A stretch of DNA of 47,844 bases from Actinomortierella ambigua (Eukaryota; Mortierellomycota; Mortierellomycetes; Mortierellales; Mortierellaceae), in assembly GCA_016098155.1 (NCBI GenBank), contig JAAAJB010000253.1, positions 1 to 47,844 of the forward strand, read 5' to 3'. The notes beneath the pieces were generated by a model. It had not been told where the DNA came from. It saw only the letters and a list, made by a program, of their open reading frames with translations, and did no database searches. Numbering within the stretch: position 1 is the first letter of the stretch; each line of letters opens with the position of its first letter. Shown here in pieces: positions 24,719-35,831 of this stretch. The position numbers and the translations under genes are program-made.

Positions 24719-27001
24719 ATGCTACATCTCCCAAATCTCAAGTTCCCTTCCAAGCTGCACTGCCAGAAGGTCGCTTCGCACCTGCCACCGGCAACGTTGT
24801 GCGGGTCCATCTTGTTGGCCAAGGGCCAGGTCTCGCTCAACCGTGACAACACCGACACAGAGCTCCAGTTCCACCAAGAATCCAACTTCTTCTACCTTAC
24901 CGGCATCGACGAGCCCGACTACTACTTTGTCTATCATTTCGCAACCTCCACCTCCTATTTGATCGCACCCGACATCGATCTCCGACACACCGTCTGGAAG
25001 GGTCCTGTCCTGTCTGATGACGAGCTCCTCCGCAGGTTTGACGTCGACCATGTCGTCCGCTACTCCAACTTGCTCCACTTGCTCAAGAACACTCTCAAGC
25101 CTCGTCACATCTACGGATGGAACGAGCCCGAGAATGGCCCGGCCCTGGAGGACAAGGTCCTCGAGCACGAGCTGAGGCATTACATTATCCATCGTCTAAT
25201 TCGTCCCAAACATTGCCAACACCTGATCCGTCCCAAGTGCTGCCAACACCGGGACATTGATGACGAGAACAATGGCAACGGTGGAAAAGAAGAGGAAGAA
25301 GAGGAAGGAGATGCCGACTCGCTCTACGAGGCTTTTGTTCTCGCACGGATCCACAAGTCGCCGATCGAGCTGGCGCTCTCGCGCGAAGCAACCCGCATCA
25401 GCTCGGACGCGCACCGGCTGGTGATGCAACGCGCCCGAGTCGGCATGTACGAGTACCAGCTCGAGCATCTATTCCGGTACGAGTGTGGCCGTCGTGGCGG
25501 CCGAACTCAGGGCTACCTGCCCATCGTTGGCCGCGGTGTCAATGCCGCCTACCTGCACTACACCCGCAACAACGAACGCATCCAACATGGCGATCTGGTC
25601 CTGATCGACGCCGCGTGTGAATTTGAGGGGTATACCTCGGACATCACCCGTACTTTCCCGGTCAGTGGTCGCTTCTCCACTGAGCAGGCAGAGATTTACC
25701 AACTCGTCGCAGAAATGCAGAATGTAAGTCTTCTTTTTCTTCTTCTTTTGCCACCAAAAAAAAAAAAAAAAAACCAAACCCCTTTTCTACCGTCAACCCA
25801 CACACGTGCGCACGCACCACATACACACGCAAGCAAAAAAAGAGCATGAAAACAACAACGCCTCCTGAAACGAAGACAAATGCATTCCACTCATCTCCTT
25901 TATTCTATTTTGTTTACGTGTTTGGCCGCGGGGTTTGGGTAGAGCGTTCTGCGAACCATGAAGGCTGGTGTGGACTGGAAGGAGATGGCCCAGCTCTCGC
26001 GCGAGATTGGTCTCCAGGGTCTCAAGAAGCTCGGCATCGTCGTCGGCGCCGACGAGGACCTGCGCTGCAAAAACATTATTGCCCTGTTCTACCCGCACGG
26101 TTTGGGCCATCTGCTCGGCCTCAATGTCCATGATGACGGACTTGGCCTCAGCGCGTCCGAGCCTCCGATCGACCGTGATCAACGACGTCCCCGAGAGAAG
26201 AAGAGGCCTGAGCGCGCTCACAACAGTAGAGTGCTGTTCATGAACAGCGCTACTGCTGCTGCCACCACCGCCACCACCACCACCACTAACGAGTCGAGTG
26301 CCGTCGAGATCCACGCCCACCGTGCTCACGCCGCCTACCCCACCGCCCATCCCAGCCTTCAAGACGAAGGCGCTGCCTTTTTGCAAGAGCTCTTGACCGA
26401 ACACCCCTTACCTCCTCCCTCGACGCGCCGTCATCAGCGTGCGGCGGGTTCCCCCTCCTCCTCCTCCTCTTCCTCCTCTGCACCACACGCAGCAACCACG
26501 TTCTACGCAACCCCCGGCACGCTACTCCAACCAGGCATGCTGCTGACCGTCGAGCCAGGCATCTACTTCTCGCCCTTAGTCCTCTCCATTGCCCTCCAAG
26601 ACCCTACCATCTCGCAACACCTCGATGCCGACGTTTTGCGCCGCTACATGTCCGTGGGCGGTGTCCGCATCGAGGACGTGGTCTACATCCGACCCAACGA
26701 TGGCCTCGTCGAAAACATCACGTCGGCGCCCAAGGCCCTGGCTGAGGTCGAGGCTGTGGTCCAGGAGGCGATTCGTGAACGCGCCAAGGACGAGTGCCGC
26801 CCTTCGTTGGCTTCTTCTTTGGAGGGTGGCAAGGATGATGCGGCGGTGAAGAAGCTGGCACCACCGTCCATGAACGAAAAGGAGGATTTGCAGCAGCAGC
26901 AGGAACAGGAGCAGAACTGCCGCCGCCAGTCATCGCTTCCTAAAACAAAGCGCGTTGGCTTGTTGAAGCGTATGTGGCGCGCACTCAAATCGTTGGTCTA
27001 A
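24719..27001 (+). CDS. PEPD: Prolidase (Xaa-Pro dipeptidase, M24B) with large insertion
   Basis: Prolidases cleave Xaa-Pro dipeptides in the cytosol using two metal ions. The model has two exons, 24719-25723 and 25943-27001, phase 0, 687 residues against about 490 for human prolidase. The aminopeptidase P N-domain shows FFYLTGIDEPDYYFV. The pita-bread domain keeps its metal ligands: Asp at about 297 in LVLIDAAC, Asp at about 308 in GYTSDITRTFP, His in PHGLGHLLGLNVHD at about 387, Glu at about 537 in LLTVEPGIYF and Glu at about 578 in GGVRIEDVV. Two features are odd. About 140 residues of Ala/Thr/Ser-rich sequence are inserted between NVHD and the LQPGMLLT strand. Near residue 165 a short unit reading LIRPK-x-CQH occurs twice in tandem before an acidic stretch. 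Gln/Lys-rich residues extend the C-terminus. The start at MLHLPNLKFP gives the expected N-domain. Divergent from MetAP. Confidence 0.88.
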
Positions 27002-27150
27002 GTTAAAATACCCTACACATGAGGATAAGAAAATAAAATAAAATAACGTACTACAGAGAAAGGGATGTCGAGGTAGGGTGGGGAAGAGGAGGTAAAACTC
27101 GATTTTATTATCCCTCTTTTTTTTTTCTGGTTCCCCATGGACAATGCTTA

Positions 27151-27159
27151 TTATTGTCG

Positions 27160-27197
<38 letters not shown>

Positions 27198-30100
27198 GCT
27201 GAAGCTGTAGTTGTAGCTGCCGCAGTATTTGTTGATGTCGTTGTTGCGCAAGTTGTTCTTGTTGCAGGTGTTGCTGTTGGGGCTGCGGACTCGGTCGTTG
27301 TTGTTGTTGTTGCAGTTGTTGTCGTTGTTGCAGTTGTGAAGGATGTTGCAATTGTTGCAACTGTAAATATTGATGTTGCTGCTGCTGCATGGTCAGCACA
27401 GCTCTTATCAAGCTCGCAACCATGGTTTTGAGGCTCTCAATCTCGTCCCTCAGGTCTTGCTCCACGTTCGTCGTCCTCTGCGCGATCGCCACCATCTCGG
27501 CGCCAAGAGTCTCTTTGAGCTCCGTCGTCCTCTGCACTGTCGCCGCCATCTCCACGCCCAGAGTCTCTTTGAGCTCCGCCGCCACCAACGCCGTGTCGAG
27601 CCTCAGTCTCGAAGTCTTTTGGAGAGCCTCTTCGACCTCGGCTCGCTGCAGCCGCTGCTGCTGTTGTTGCTGCTGCTGTATCTGCGTCCGAAGCTCTTCG
27701 ATCATCTGACCACCACCACCACCACCACCACCATTGTTGTCGTTACCGCTCTTCATCTCATCGAGCGCTGCCGAGACCTTGTCTATTTCTGTCCGCTGCG
27801 CTTCCAACTCGGTCTGCTGGGCCTCTACCACCCCTTCCAGCGTCCGCACCCGTTCTCGTTCCGTCGCAAGCGCTTCGTCCTGTGCCGCCATCGATCGCCG
27901 CAACTCGGCATCCAACTCGAGTAGATACTCCACAACCCGCTCCCGCCTATGGTCGACCCAAAACGACGAGGATGAGGGCGAGGCAGCAGCATTGGTACCG
28001 ACTGGAGCGGGAGCAGGAGCAGCAGGAGCAGCAGGAGCAGGAGCAGCAGCAGCAGTAGCGTCGGCGGAGGTGTGAGCGGCAGGGGATGGGTCTACGACGA
28101 AGCAAGGTCGTGGTGGTGGAGGCGACGGCGGAAAAATGGACGAGGAAAGGTCCATGTAGGAGGTTCTTCTAGGAGTGGTCCCTGCGGTCGTGGCTGTGTT
28201 GGTGGGGGCGACCACGAATGGAGATGACGGGTCTTTGAATGGTTGCGCTGACGGTGTCGTGGGTATGACTGCCTCCTGAACACCATTGTCACTCGACTCA
28301 CTCTGGCGCCTCTTTCTCTTCCCGTTCTCCATCGCTTCGTCCAAGGGTGCGTCCGACATCCTGTTGACGTCCATCTCCACGTCCGACGATGCTGGGGAGC
28401 CATGATTGCTTGAGGGCACGAGAATTCCACAGTAGACGCTTTGACCTTGCAACTGTTCTGCTTGGTCTCTTTCGCGGTGATGGTAGTCATGTGGTGCTGG
28501 TGACGGTTGTTGCAGTGGCGAGTTGTCTTTATGCTGCTCCATGGCGGAGGATGACGGAGCAGCTTGAGCATCGTTTGCTCTCGCAACAGAAGTAGTCGTC
28601 AATGATGTGGTGCTGGTAGAAGTCGAGGCATGATCAGTGGTAACAGAAATTGGCTGTGTCACCCATCCTCGCACGGCCATCACTGCGCGGAGAATGCGCG
28701 ACGCAGGCGCCTGTGAGGCTGCCTGGTCTGGCATGACCGGCTCCGACACCGCTGTGGAGCCAAGGGCCAACGTGGTCTCTTCTGTCGTGAACGCGACACC
28801 GTTTTGAGTGGGACGATTGTCGTGTTGATCGCTGGTCTTGGCGCTAGAGTTGGTAGCGATGGTGGTGGTGCTGGGGCCAGTACCAGCGCCAGTGCTCTGA
28901 CTATGGGTGGTGATCGTTTCTTCGACCACAGGTACGACATCATTGTGGAGGTTGATTGATTGAATATCAGGCTTCATGTCCTGGTCCTTGCCCATGGTTG
29001 TGTCGTGATGGTCATTCTTTGACAGCTCTGGAGCTTTTGTCGCGATGCGTCGACGCTTCCGAGGGGACATTGGTGTAGCACTTTGACGTCTTGGATGCGA
29101 TGGTTGTATCGTCGTCGTTGTACTGTCGGTCGCTGCAAACTCCTCAGCTCCACCTCCTCGTCCTTCTTCTTGTCCTGCCCCTTCTTCTGCTGAATCCTCG
29201 CCTTCCTCCTGGTGACGCTCGTCCTCCTCGACCTGCCTCACTTTGGCTTCAAAGTCGGCAATCCGTTCGCGCATCCGCTGCTGACCCTCCACTTTGGCCG
29301 TCCGACTCGGTCGCCGTCCAAGGCTCGGCGACCCGGCCCGGGTAAAACCTGCCACCCCTTCTGCAGGCTTCTGCAGCAAGTCAGCAGAGCCATCCACCAT
29401 CATCAAAAAATCGTAATCATGATTCTGTTGCATTTGTTGTGGTTGCTCTTGGTGTTGGTGTTGGTGTGGGTGTGGGTGTGGGTGTTGGTGCTGAGCTTGT
29501 TGATGTTGATGCGGTTGTGACTGCAGCGGTCTGAAGGGTTCCTCGCTATGGTGCTGTCCACGTTGCGGCGAAGATACTGGTGGTGATTGCTGCAGTTGTT
29601 GTGGGTGTTGCAGCTGCTGTAGCTGTGAATCTTCCAGTCTAAACAATTGTTGAAAGCCTTGTCTCATAGATACATGTGGTCGACTGCTGCTAGGTGATCG
29701 CTGACCAGGAGAGGATTTTGACTTTGTGGGTGAAGGTTGGGGACGAAATAGTGTCCAACTAACGAGAGGTGTTGAGCCTCTGGACGATGGCGACGGGGTC
29801 GATGGCAGGGGCGCTGCCATTGTAAGTTGCTGCTGTTTTGACGTCACAGCCTTAGGTGATGGTGTTGTCAAGGCGGCATGACCGTTGGTCCCTGAAGGGG
29901 TTGTTGGAACAACGGCCTTTGTTGCGGAGGGAACAGGGTAAGCCTCGGGTATATCAGGGGAGCTTAGTATTGGATTGCTGAGGGTTGATGGAGATAAGAT
30001 TGGTGGTGCCACTGTTACCGATGACATTGATGGAGCCTCCGTTTTCGATGGTGGCGATGGTGATATTGCTTTAGGTTGTATCGCCGTTGAACTGATCGTC

Positions 30101-30864
30101 GCTTCCTTCGAAGCTGTAGACGTCGATGGTATTTTGGTTGAAGTAGTGGCCGCCGTCGAGCTCGTGGGAGGTGAGGTCAAGCGCGTAATATCTCTCGCTA
30201 GCCACGCCTCCATGTCGGATAACTGCTCTATCCAGAGGCCAACTTGTTCGACCCCACCCAACTCATCGTCGTTGATTTCATTGCTAGAGTCTGTCTTCGC
30301 TCCGTTTCCTATTGTCCTCGTCGCAGTCCTTGTATCTGTAGCTGCTATCGCTGTTGTTGCTGTGGTGTCAGAACATGGACTGGAGGTCAACGCGGCAACA
30401 TGACCGATATTCTTTTCTTGTTCCGACAGCCGTGTCATCGGTCCCGTCCGTAGGTTTCTTCGTCGTCGGTCCTGGCAATATTCCGCCCGCAGAGTCCTCC
30501 AACGCTCGCAACACATATCGACGGTGACATGAGTGAACAGATCTGACGCTGACGAGTGTGTCTTGCCGAAGCATTTATCGAACTCGTTCAAGAAAAACAA
30601 AGTCTGCTCCCATAGGTACTGAGTGCCCTTTTTCTCGATTTTACTGATGTACATCGGAAGGATGGTCTTCATGGCATGCAGCAGGACCCAGTCTGCTCGA
30701 AAGACACTCTCTTGGTCGGACCATGGCGAAAGGATCTTTGACCTAGGCGGCGATCGCTCCGGCGACGCCGACGGAGCCGACAAGACGGTAGCGGGAGTAG
30801 GCGCTTGTTGGACATTAGTCGCTGCAAGAGTGGTGGATCTGGTCACTATGGCTGATAGTGTCAT
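27151..30864 (-). CDS. Large low-complexity protein with helical N-terminal domain, coiled coil and polyQ tail
   Basis: I do not recognise the family. It is one open frame of 1237 residues. Residues about 45-150 are the only compact-looking part: SPWSDQESVFRADWVLL, PMYISKIEKKGTQYLWEQ, FFLNEFDKCFG and DMCCERWRTLRAEYCQDRRR. The spacing of tryptophans and basic residues recalls Myb/SANT-like or MADF-like DNA-binding domains, but I cannot assign it. The middle is Ser/Thr/Pro-rich with His/Gln stretches and one basic SPRKRRRIATK motif that could be a nuclear localisation signal. Residues about 975-1160 look like a coiled coil (LDAELRRSMAAQDEAL, LEGVVEAQQTELEAQ) and contain an 18-residue tandem duplication starting ELKETLG. 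The tail is nearly pure Gln. Together these suggest a nuclear regulatory or scaffold protein; this is inference only. Confidence 0.7.
27154..27197 (-). repeat. CAA tract coding the C-terminal polyglutamine
   Basis: On the minus strand about 15 consecutive CAA codons give a glutamine run two residues before the stop of the 1237-residue protein. Use of nearly pure CAA contrasts with CAG-rich tracts in other genes of the window. Confidence 0.85.
29446..29496 (-). repeat. Hexanucleotide-like GTTGGT/GTGGGT repeat coding His/Gln/Pro
   Basis: A run of GGTGTTGGT and GGTGTGGGT units on the plus strand codes on the minus strand for alternating His-Gln and His-Pro pairs in the 1237-residue protein. It is a coding minisatellite, probably unstable in length. 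Confidence 0.75.
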
Positions 30865-30997
30865 CTTTCCTCAACAGCTAACCACCGTGTGTTGAGTTGT
30901 TGGTCGTTGTTTGTCACGATATGATGGTTTGTGTGGGTGAAGGGTACTTCTGGCTAAGTGTCCTTCAATGAATGAGGTGCAATTTGATTTCCAATTG

Positions 30998-31049
30998 TGT
31001 GTGTGTACGTGTGTGTACGTGTGTGTATATGTGTGTATATGTGTGCGTG
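30998..31049. repeat. (TG)n microsatellite with CG/TA interruptions
   Basis: Blocks of GTGTGTGT separated by AC and AT steps lie about 135 bases upstream of the 1237-residue gene. Confidence 0.8.
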
Positions 31050-31163
31050 TGGAGGGGAGGAAGGGAAATGACAAGCAACGGCTGATGTGAAGCTCGATGA
31101 TGTTTGCATGACAACCGGGAACAAGTGGCGTCTCCAAGGTCTCATTCAGTCTCGTGACCGAAA

Positions 31164-31621
31164 ATGATCAGGCACCATGCACAGAACTTCCGTCAACGCG
31201 CACTGCATCAGTGTTTCACAGCTCTTCGTAACCACTTCGATGTAAGTATCTATTCCAAGAGTATGGGAGAATCTTTTGTGGTATCTTTTCGTCAAAGGGC
31301 TATATAGATGCGGAAGAATGCTGTTGTAAACAGGCGCAATGCGAGGGGAGCAAGGTGACTATTGTATGTCCCATTGGTAGACACAGCACGCGAACACTCC
31401 TTGAGTGTTTGGCGGATTGTCAGCTCTTGATCAAGGTGATGCGAACTTATGCTAAGGGCGACTCATCCCGAACATGTCTAACCTGCTGCGGTTGACCGGT
31501 TCCTACGCGGGCGAGGCGCAAGGTCAATGAAAAGGTCAAGATGGTCTCCATCAAGGAAACAATGTCGTGCACAAACAGGAAGTGCCTTTCCATCCAACTT
31601 GGATGTGATCTGAAGGCTTGA
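31164..31621 (+). CDS. Possible small spliced gene or relic, unrecognised
   Basis: I do not recognise a family. Starting at 31164 an ATG opens 26 codons that look protein-like (RQRALHQCFTALRNHF) and end at a good gtaagt donor. In-phase continuation is possible through 31308-31354 (MRKNAVVNRRN), 31387-31435 (TRTLLECLADCQLL) and 31523-31621, for about 90 residues with a stop at 31619-31621. The sequence is basic, with amphipathic helices and no signal peptide. Against it, the intron between exons two and three would be only 32 bases, too short for normal splicing, and the last exon is uncertain. It could equally be a decayed gene. It sits alone in a 1 kb gap. Confidence 0.25.
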
Positions 31622-31911
31622 GACGCCCAAGGTGCGTGCGTGCAACATTAGGACAAGCGGAACATTTGTTTTGGCGTTGATGGCGAAGGAGACTCTATCG
31701 AGTTTCTCGCAGCATACACACCAGCTTCAAACCAAAGCTCCTGACCGCGTTGAAACTCGTGATGGCGATTCTGTCGATGCTCTTTATATAATACTATGGT
31801 AATCAAAAATGCTCCTATCCCTGTCCGCCCATAGCATAACATTGTTTCACGCTGCTAACACGAACCTGTTGTATTTCTTGCCGAGCTCATCTGCAAAATA
31901 TTATTATGTTT

Positions 31912-33943
31912 CTAAGAGGATGGGGTGCCTGAGGTATGGTGCAACAGCGGCATGCGTTCGTCCGCGATAAGGGTAGCTGCAGCGACGGCCGCCGGGGCAC
32001 TCGCTGCTGCCGACTGGATAGCGACGACCTCGCTGTCCTCCATGGCATGTCTTCGAGCAGCATCTCCTTGAATTGCCGCAGAGTCTTTTGCATCGAGAGC
32101 GCCTTGTTCGCTGAGAGTGACGCCATTGACGCCAAAGAATCCTGCCAGCACAAGTCCTGCTCCAATCCAGTAACCAGTCCCCAAGACGCGGCCATAGCCA
32201 ACGACATCACCCAAGAGCGCCAGCGGGATCGTCAGTGACAGACCCAGCGTCACGACCAAGGGTGAGGTCATGAGCATACTGAGCAGCCACAGGTAGTCGG
32301 AGACAAACGTTCCAACCAGTGCATTGATGGCAATCATCCAAACGATCCGAGAGCCCTGAGGCAGCTCAAAGGGTTCGATCCCTGTCCAGTGCAAGATGCC
32401 AAACACTGGCCACAGCAATGCCAGGTTGAATAGGCCGACAAATCCGAAAAACAGCGGCATGTTGACCCGTGACTCGTTCTGGATCCGCACCTTGAGCAGG
32501 ACGGTATAGCAGCCATAAAACATGGCCGACAACAAGGCCAAAAAGTCGCCAAAGAGTGGTGCTGATGGTTGTGTTGGCTCATTCAATTCGCCGCCATGGT
32601 CCGACTTGCTCACGAGGATAACGCCTATTACCGAGCTGCAGACGGCTAGGAGCTTCAAAGTACTGAACAACTCTGTCTTCATAAAGGCGCCAATGGCGAG
32701 CGTAAAGAACCCAGACATGGACGCCAGGATGGTGGAGCTAGCGACGGTTGTGTAGGCGAGTGACGCGTTGGTGCACCAGTTTGCGGCAAACCAGAGGATG
32801 CAAAATGTAAAGCTGACCTGCGCAATTTCGCGGATTGTCATAGGTGGCTCCCCGTCATCGTGATGTGTCGAAGCCTCTCCGCCTGCCTCAACGAGTGCTG
32901 GTGATGGTGGTTCTGAGGTGTAGTGGTGCATGCTTGCCTTTACTGGCGAGGATGCTGGCGACGAGGTTGTGGATACTGCGCCTATTAAAGAACTATAAAA
33001 AATTTCATTGTGGTTAGACACATCTGGGTTACACAGTTTGGAAGGAGGCGTAGCATTGACCAACCAAAATGCTCCTTGCCCATGCGATAACGCCATTTCT
33101 GACAAAACAAGTCTCTCCAAATGTCCCAAGAGGGTGACAGCAAAGCGGGGGGGGAGAGAAGGGGGGGAAGGCACGTACCTTGAGCTCACTGATTTTTGTT
33201 TGTAAAATGGTTGTTGTTCTTCACTTGACCACCAGCGGCGCAAGATAGGGCCAAGCAGGTAGAGAGAGAATGATCCTGTGTTGACATATGTAACAAAGAA
33301 CGGCTTGTTGTAGTGTTGCCCGGCAAAGATGTTCTGTCATGTCCCGTAATGATGGCGTGACAGAACAAGGGGTGATTCAGAAAAAAAAAAGAGTGTGTGA
33401 GTGAGAAGACACTGGGGAATTTGTTTGCCAAGGTCGTCTTCCCCCTCCCCCAGACTAGAGAGGCACAGAGGAGACATAGGGTCATGGCGTCTGCTCCAAG
33501 TAAAGGATCACAAGACAGAGAGAGAGGAGAGGGAGAGAGAGAGAATGTGATCGACACTGCTGCATGCTCACATTCAGGGTAGTTGGTGATCTCTATCCAA
33601 GAATGTTGTGCTTCAAGGGCAGAACGAACGAGGCGAGCGACGGTCAAGCTCTTCCCCGGAGAGTGACTACACGCAGAGGGGTGACTGAGCTATGATGCAT
33701 GCGAAGCATCGAGCGATCAATCCAGGTGAAGCGGTGGAGGGGTGTTGGTGTATTAGGAGCAACGCCGTGCTGTGCTGATGGATATGATGGTGGTGATTGT
33801 GTCCGTTGGAGATAGTCTGCTTCCTGGATCAAGGCCTTCCTTACATTCATCAGGAAGCTGGATCCGACCCATATGCAAACAACTGACAGCAGAGCAAGGA
33901 TGCCGAGGGTATAGCGGCTCGTGGCTCCTAGTGATAGCCCCAT
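31912..33943 (-). CDS. DMT-superfamily transporter, SLC35F5-like
   Basis: The model has three exons, 33943-33845, 33333-33179 and 32992-31912, with closing phases, 444 residues. The protein starts with a membrane helix (LGILALLSVVCIWVGSSFL), followed by the family signature HYNKPFFVTYVNTGSFSLYLLG that opens the second helix. After a cytosolic Ser/Pro-rich loop the remaining eight helices are clear: VSFTFCILWFAANWCTNASL, TTVASSTILASMSGFFTL, FGDFLALLSAMFYGCYTVLL, GFVGLFNLALLWPVFG and others, ending in GYWIGAGLVLAGFFGVNG. The ten-helix layout and signature match SLC35F5-type proteins, thought to sit in vacuolar or endosomal membranes; the substrate is not known. The C-terminal tail is acidic, with a possible dileucine-type signal ERMPLL. 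Exon 3 start was chosen because it is the only acceptor that keeps phase. A related transporter lies 8 kb to the right. Confidence 0.87.
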
Positions 33944-34510
33944 CTCGCGCAGCGGCTGTGTAGTGGGGTGGAGTGTGGTGTGGTGTGGTGTGTTGTGGAG
34001 GGGTGTAAATGGTGTGGTGTGGAGAGGGAAAGGAAGGAAGAGGGGGTATCAAGTATCCGACAGCGCTCGTCTGATACACTCGAGGGAAAGAGAAGGTAGG
34101 AGAGGGAAGGAGGGGGGGTATGAGTGGGGAGGAAGGAGGAGGACAGTGAGGGTGTGGAGACGGAGGTGAACAATGAACAATGAAAAAGTGTTACAATGAT
34201 CCCTCATTCTTCTTATTTTTTTTTGTGTCGAGTTGTGCACCCCGAAGTCCTTCGGGCCATTTCTTTCCCTTGTTGCAGAAAGTCTCAGCTCTTCAGGAAC
34301 CTCCACTTGGAAAAGTATGTCCAACTCGGCTGGACTGCTACTCACACATTAGGAATATCTTCCAGGCCATCACTACTGCCGCCATTGCGCGAATCTGCCT
34401 CCGGCCTGTTGCTGCACCCTCTCTCTCTGAGTTCGGACACCGAACAAAGTGCATTCGCCTCGAAACATCTCTTCCTTACGCTCCCCCCTCTCCCCTCATT
34501 CACTCACGCA
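33944..34510. promoter_or_regulatory. Divergent promoter region, SLC35F5-like and NDUFA12
   Basis: This 567-base gap separates two divergent genes. It holds a GTGGTGTGGT-type repeat at about 33962-34018 and purine-rich runs at 34083-34145. No coding frame of its own is convincing; the NDUFA12 5' UTR probably covers its right end. Confidence 0.45.
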
Positions 34511-35619
34511 ATGTCGTCCTTGCCCCGCACCATCAAGGGCTTCTTCGCCCTGGGCCCTGCCCGCTTCATGCGCCAGCTGAACAACATGGGTGACACCAAG
34601 GTCGGCACCCTGGTTGGCGTCGATAAGTTCGGCAACAAGTATTTTGAGAACTACAACGAGTCCTATGGTACGGCCCCATGTGAACAAACACCCTCGGACC
34701 CCTGTATTCCCAATGCACCCATCCGGCCAGCATCAGCCTCTTGCCCCGTTCTCAACCACCATCATAGGAGCACAGGATATTCTCAGCAATAGCAGCAACA
34801 ATCGACTCAATCTTATCCGGAGGGCGGCTCATTCGTTTCTCGGACATGCTCGGATCTGGCAAGCGCGAGGACTCGAGATTAGCTTTTGACAAAGTCCGAG
34901 GACCTTGCATGCGCCATATTCACACCACAATGAACGAGGAGCCTACCACCACTCGTACCCGCGGGCTTTCATTGTGAACGTTCAAATCTTCACCTTTCCC
35001 AACACTTATCTTCGCGCTACAATTGACGCGCGTGGAGTTTTGTACGATTGAACTGACACCATTTTATTACACTCCTTCCCCCTTGTTAGGCCGTAACCGC
35101 TGGGTTGAGTTTGCCCGGGAGGACTCTTTCTTCACCCGCACCGAGTACAATGCCTCCCAGGTCCCTGCTGAGTGGTAATACAACATCGACAAACGCATGA
35201 TTTCGGAGGACGGAGAGAGCGAAAATAGGAGAAGAGAATGGCGAGGATACGACACACGCAGCCGCCCCAGGATGGATTTACACCTACGCATTCACATCAC
35301 ATGGCACCATGTCCTGGGAGGATCTGTTATCAGACTTTTTTTTATGCAGCACAAAACTCGGACGAGGAAACCCCCCCATTGGCTGACCCTTTCTCCAACG
35401 AATACCTTCCCCTTGCATTTCTTTCCACGACCTATTAGGCATGGCTGGCTCCATCGTATGCTGCAGGAGCCCCCCACCACGGACAAGACGATGGCGGCTC
35501 CTTCGTGGGGCATCGAGTTCACAGAGAACCTGTCTGGCTCTCCCAAGGCCTACAAGTCCTACAACACCACCAAACCAAAGTTCAGCGAGTGGTCCCCCAA
35601 GGTGGCCAAGCGTGCATAA
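34511..35619 (+). CDS. NDUFA12: NADH:ubiquinone oxidoreductase subunit NDUFA12 (B17.2)
   Basis: NDUFA12 is an accessory subunit on the matrix arm of mitochondrial complex I. The model has three exons, 34511-34667, 35090-35174 and 35439-35619, with closing phases, 140 residues, the usual length. Family signatures are in order: GDTKVGTLVGVDKFGNKYFE, then RNRWVEFA, VPAEWHGWLHRM and a PPTTDK block, then YKSYNTTKPKFSEWSP near the C-terminus. There is no long cleavable presequence, as in the family. The two introns (421 and 264 bases) are large relative to the exons. It is read divergently from the SLC35F5-like gene and converges with the HROB-like gene, 212 bases between stops. Its presence indicates a fungus with complex I, unlike Saccharomyces. 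Confidence 0.95.
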
Positions 35620-35831
35620 GCAATAGCCCTCCCCCCCCCCCCATCCTATCACCATTATTACCCTCAAATCCACCGTCGTTCTGGCCCCTTGCCCTCTCTC
35701 CCTTGTTTTCAGTCATGACACTCACATAAATGCTATAGAATCCATTGTTCACATTGGACACAATTTTGAAGTTTGCTTTATGGAAACAGGAGTGAGGTAG
35801 AGATAGAAAGGGAGATGGATCTTTTTTTTTT

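Larger units (their letters stand above)
30865..31911. other. Intergenic region, 1 kb, upstream of the 1237-residue gene
   Basis: This gap lies between the start of the 1237-residue protein gene and the stop of the SLC35F5-like gene, both on the minus strand. It includes a TG-rich microsatellite at about 30998-31049 and a possible small spliced gene on the plus strand, listed separately. The stretch 31622-31911 shows nothing I can support. Confidence 0.5.

Noticed and set aside
32365..32395. A GGTTCGATCC sequence like a tRNA T-arm or B box
   Set aside because: It lies in a coding exon of the SLC35F5-like gene, and no matching A box, acceptor stem or anticodon arm is found around it.
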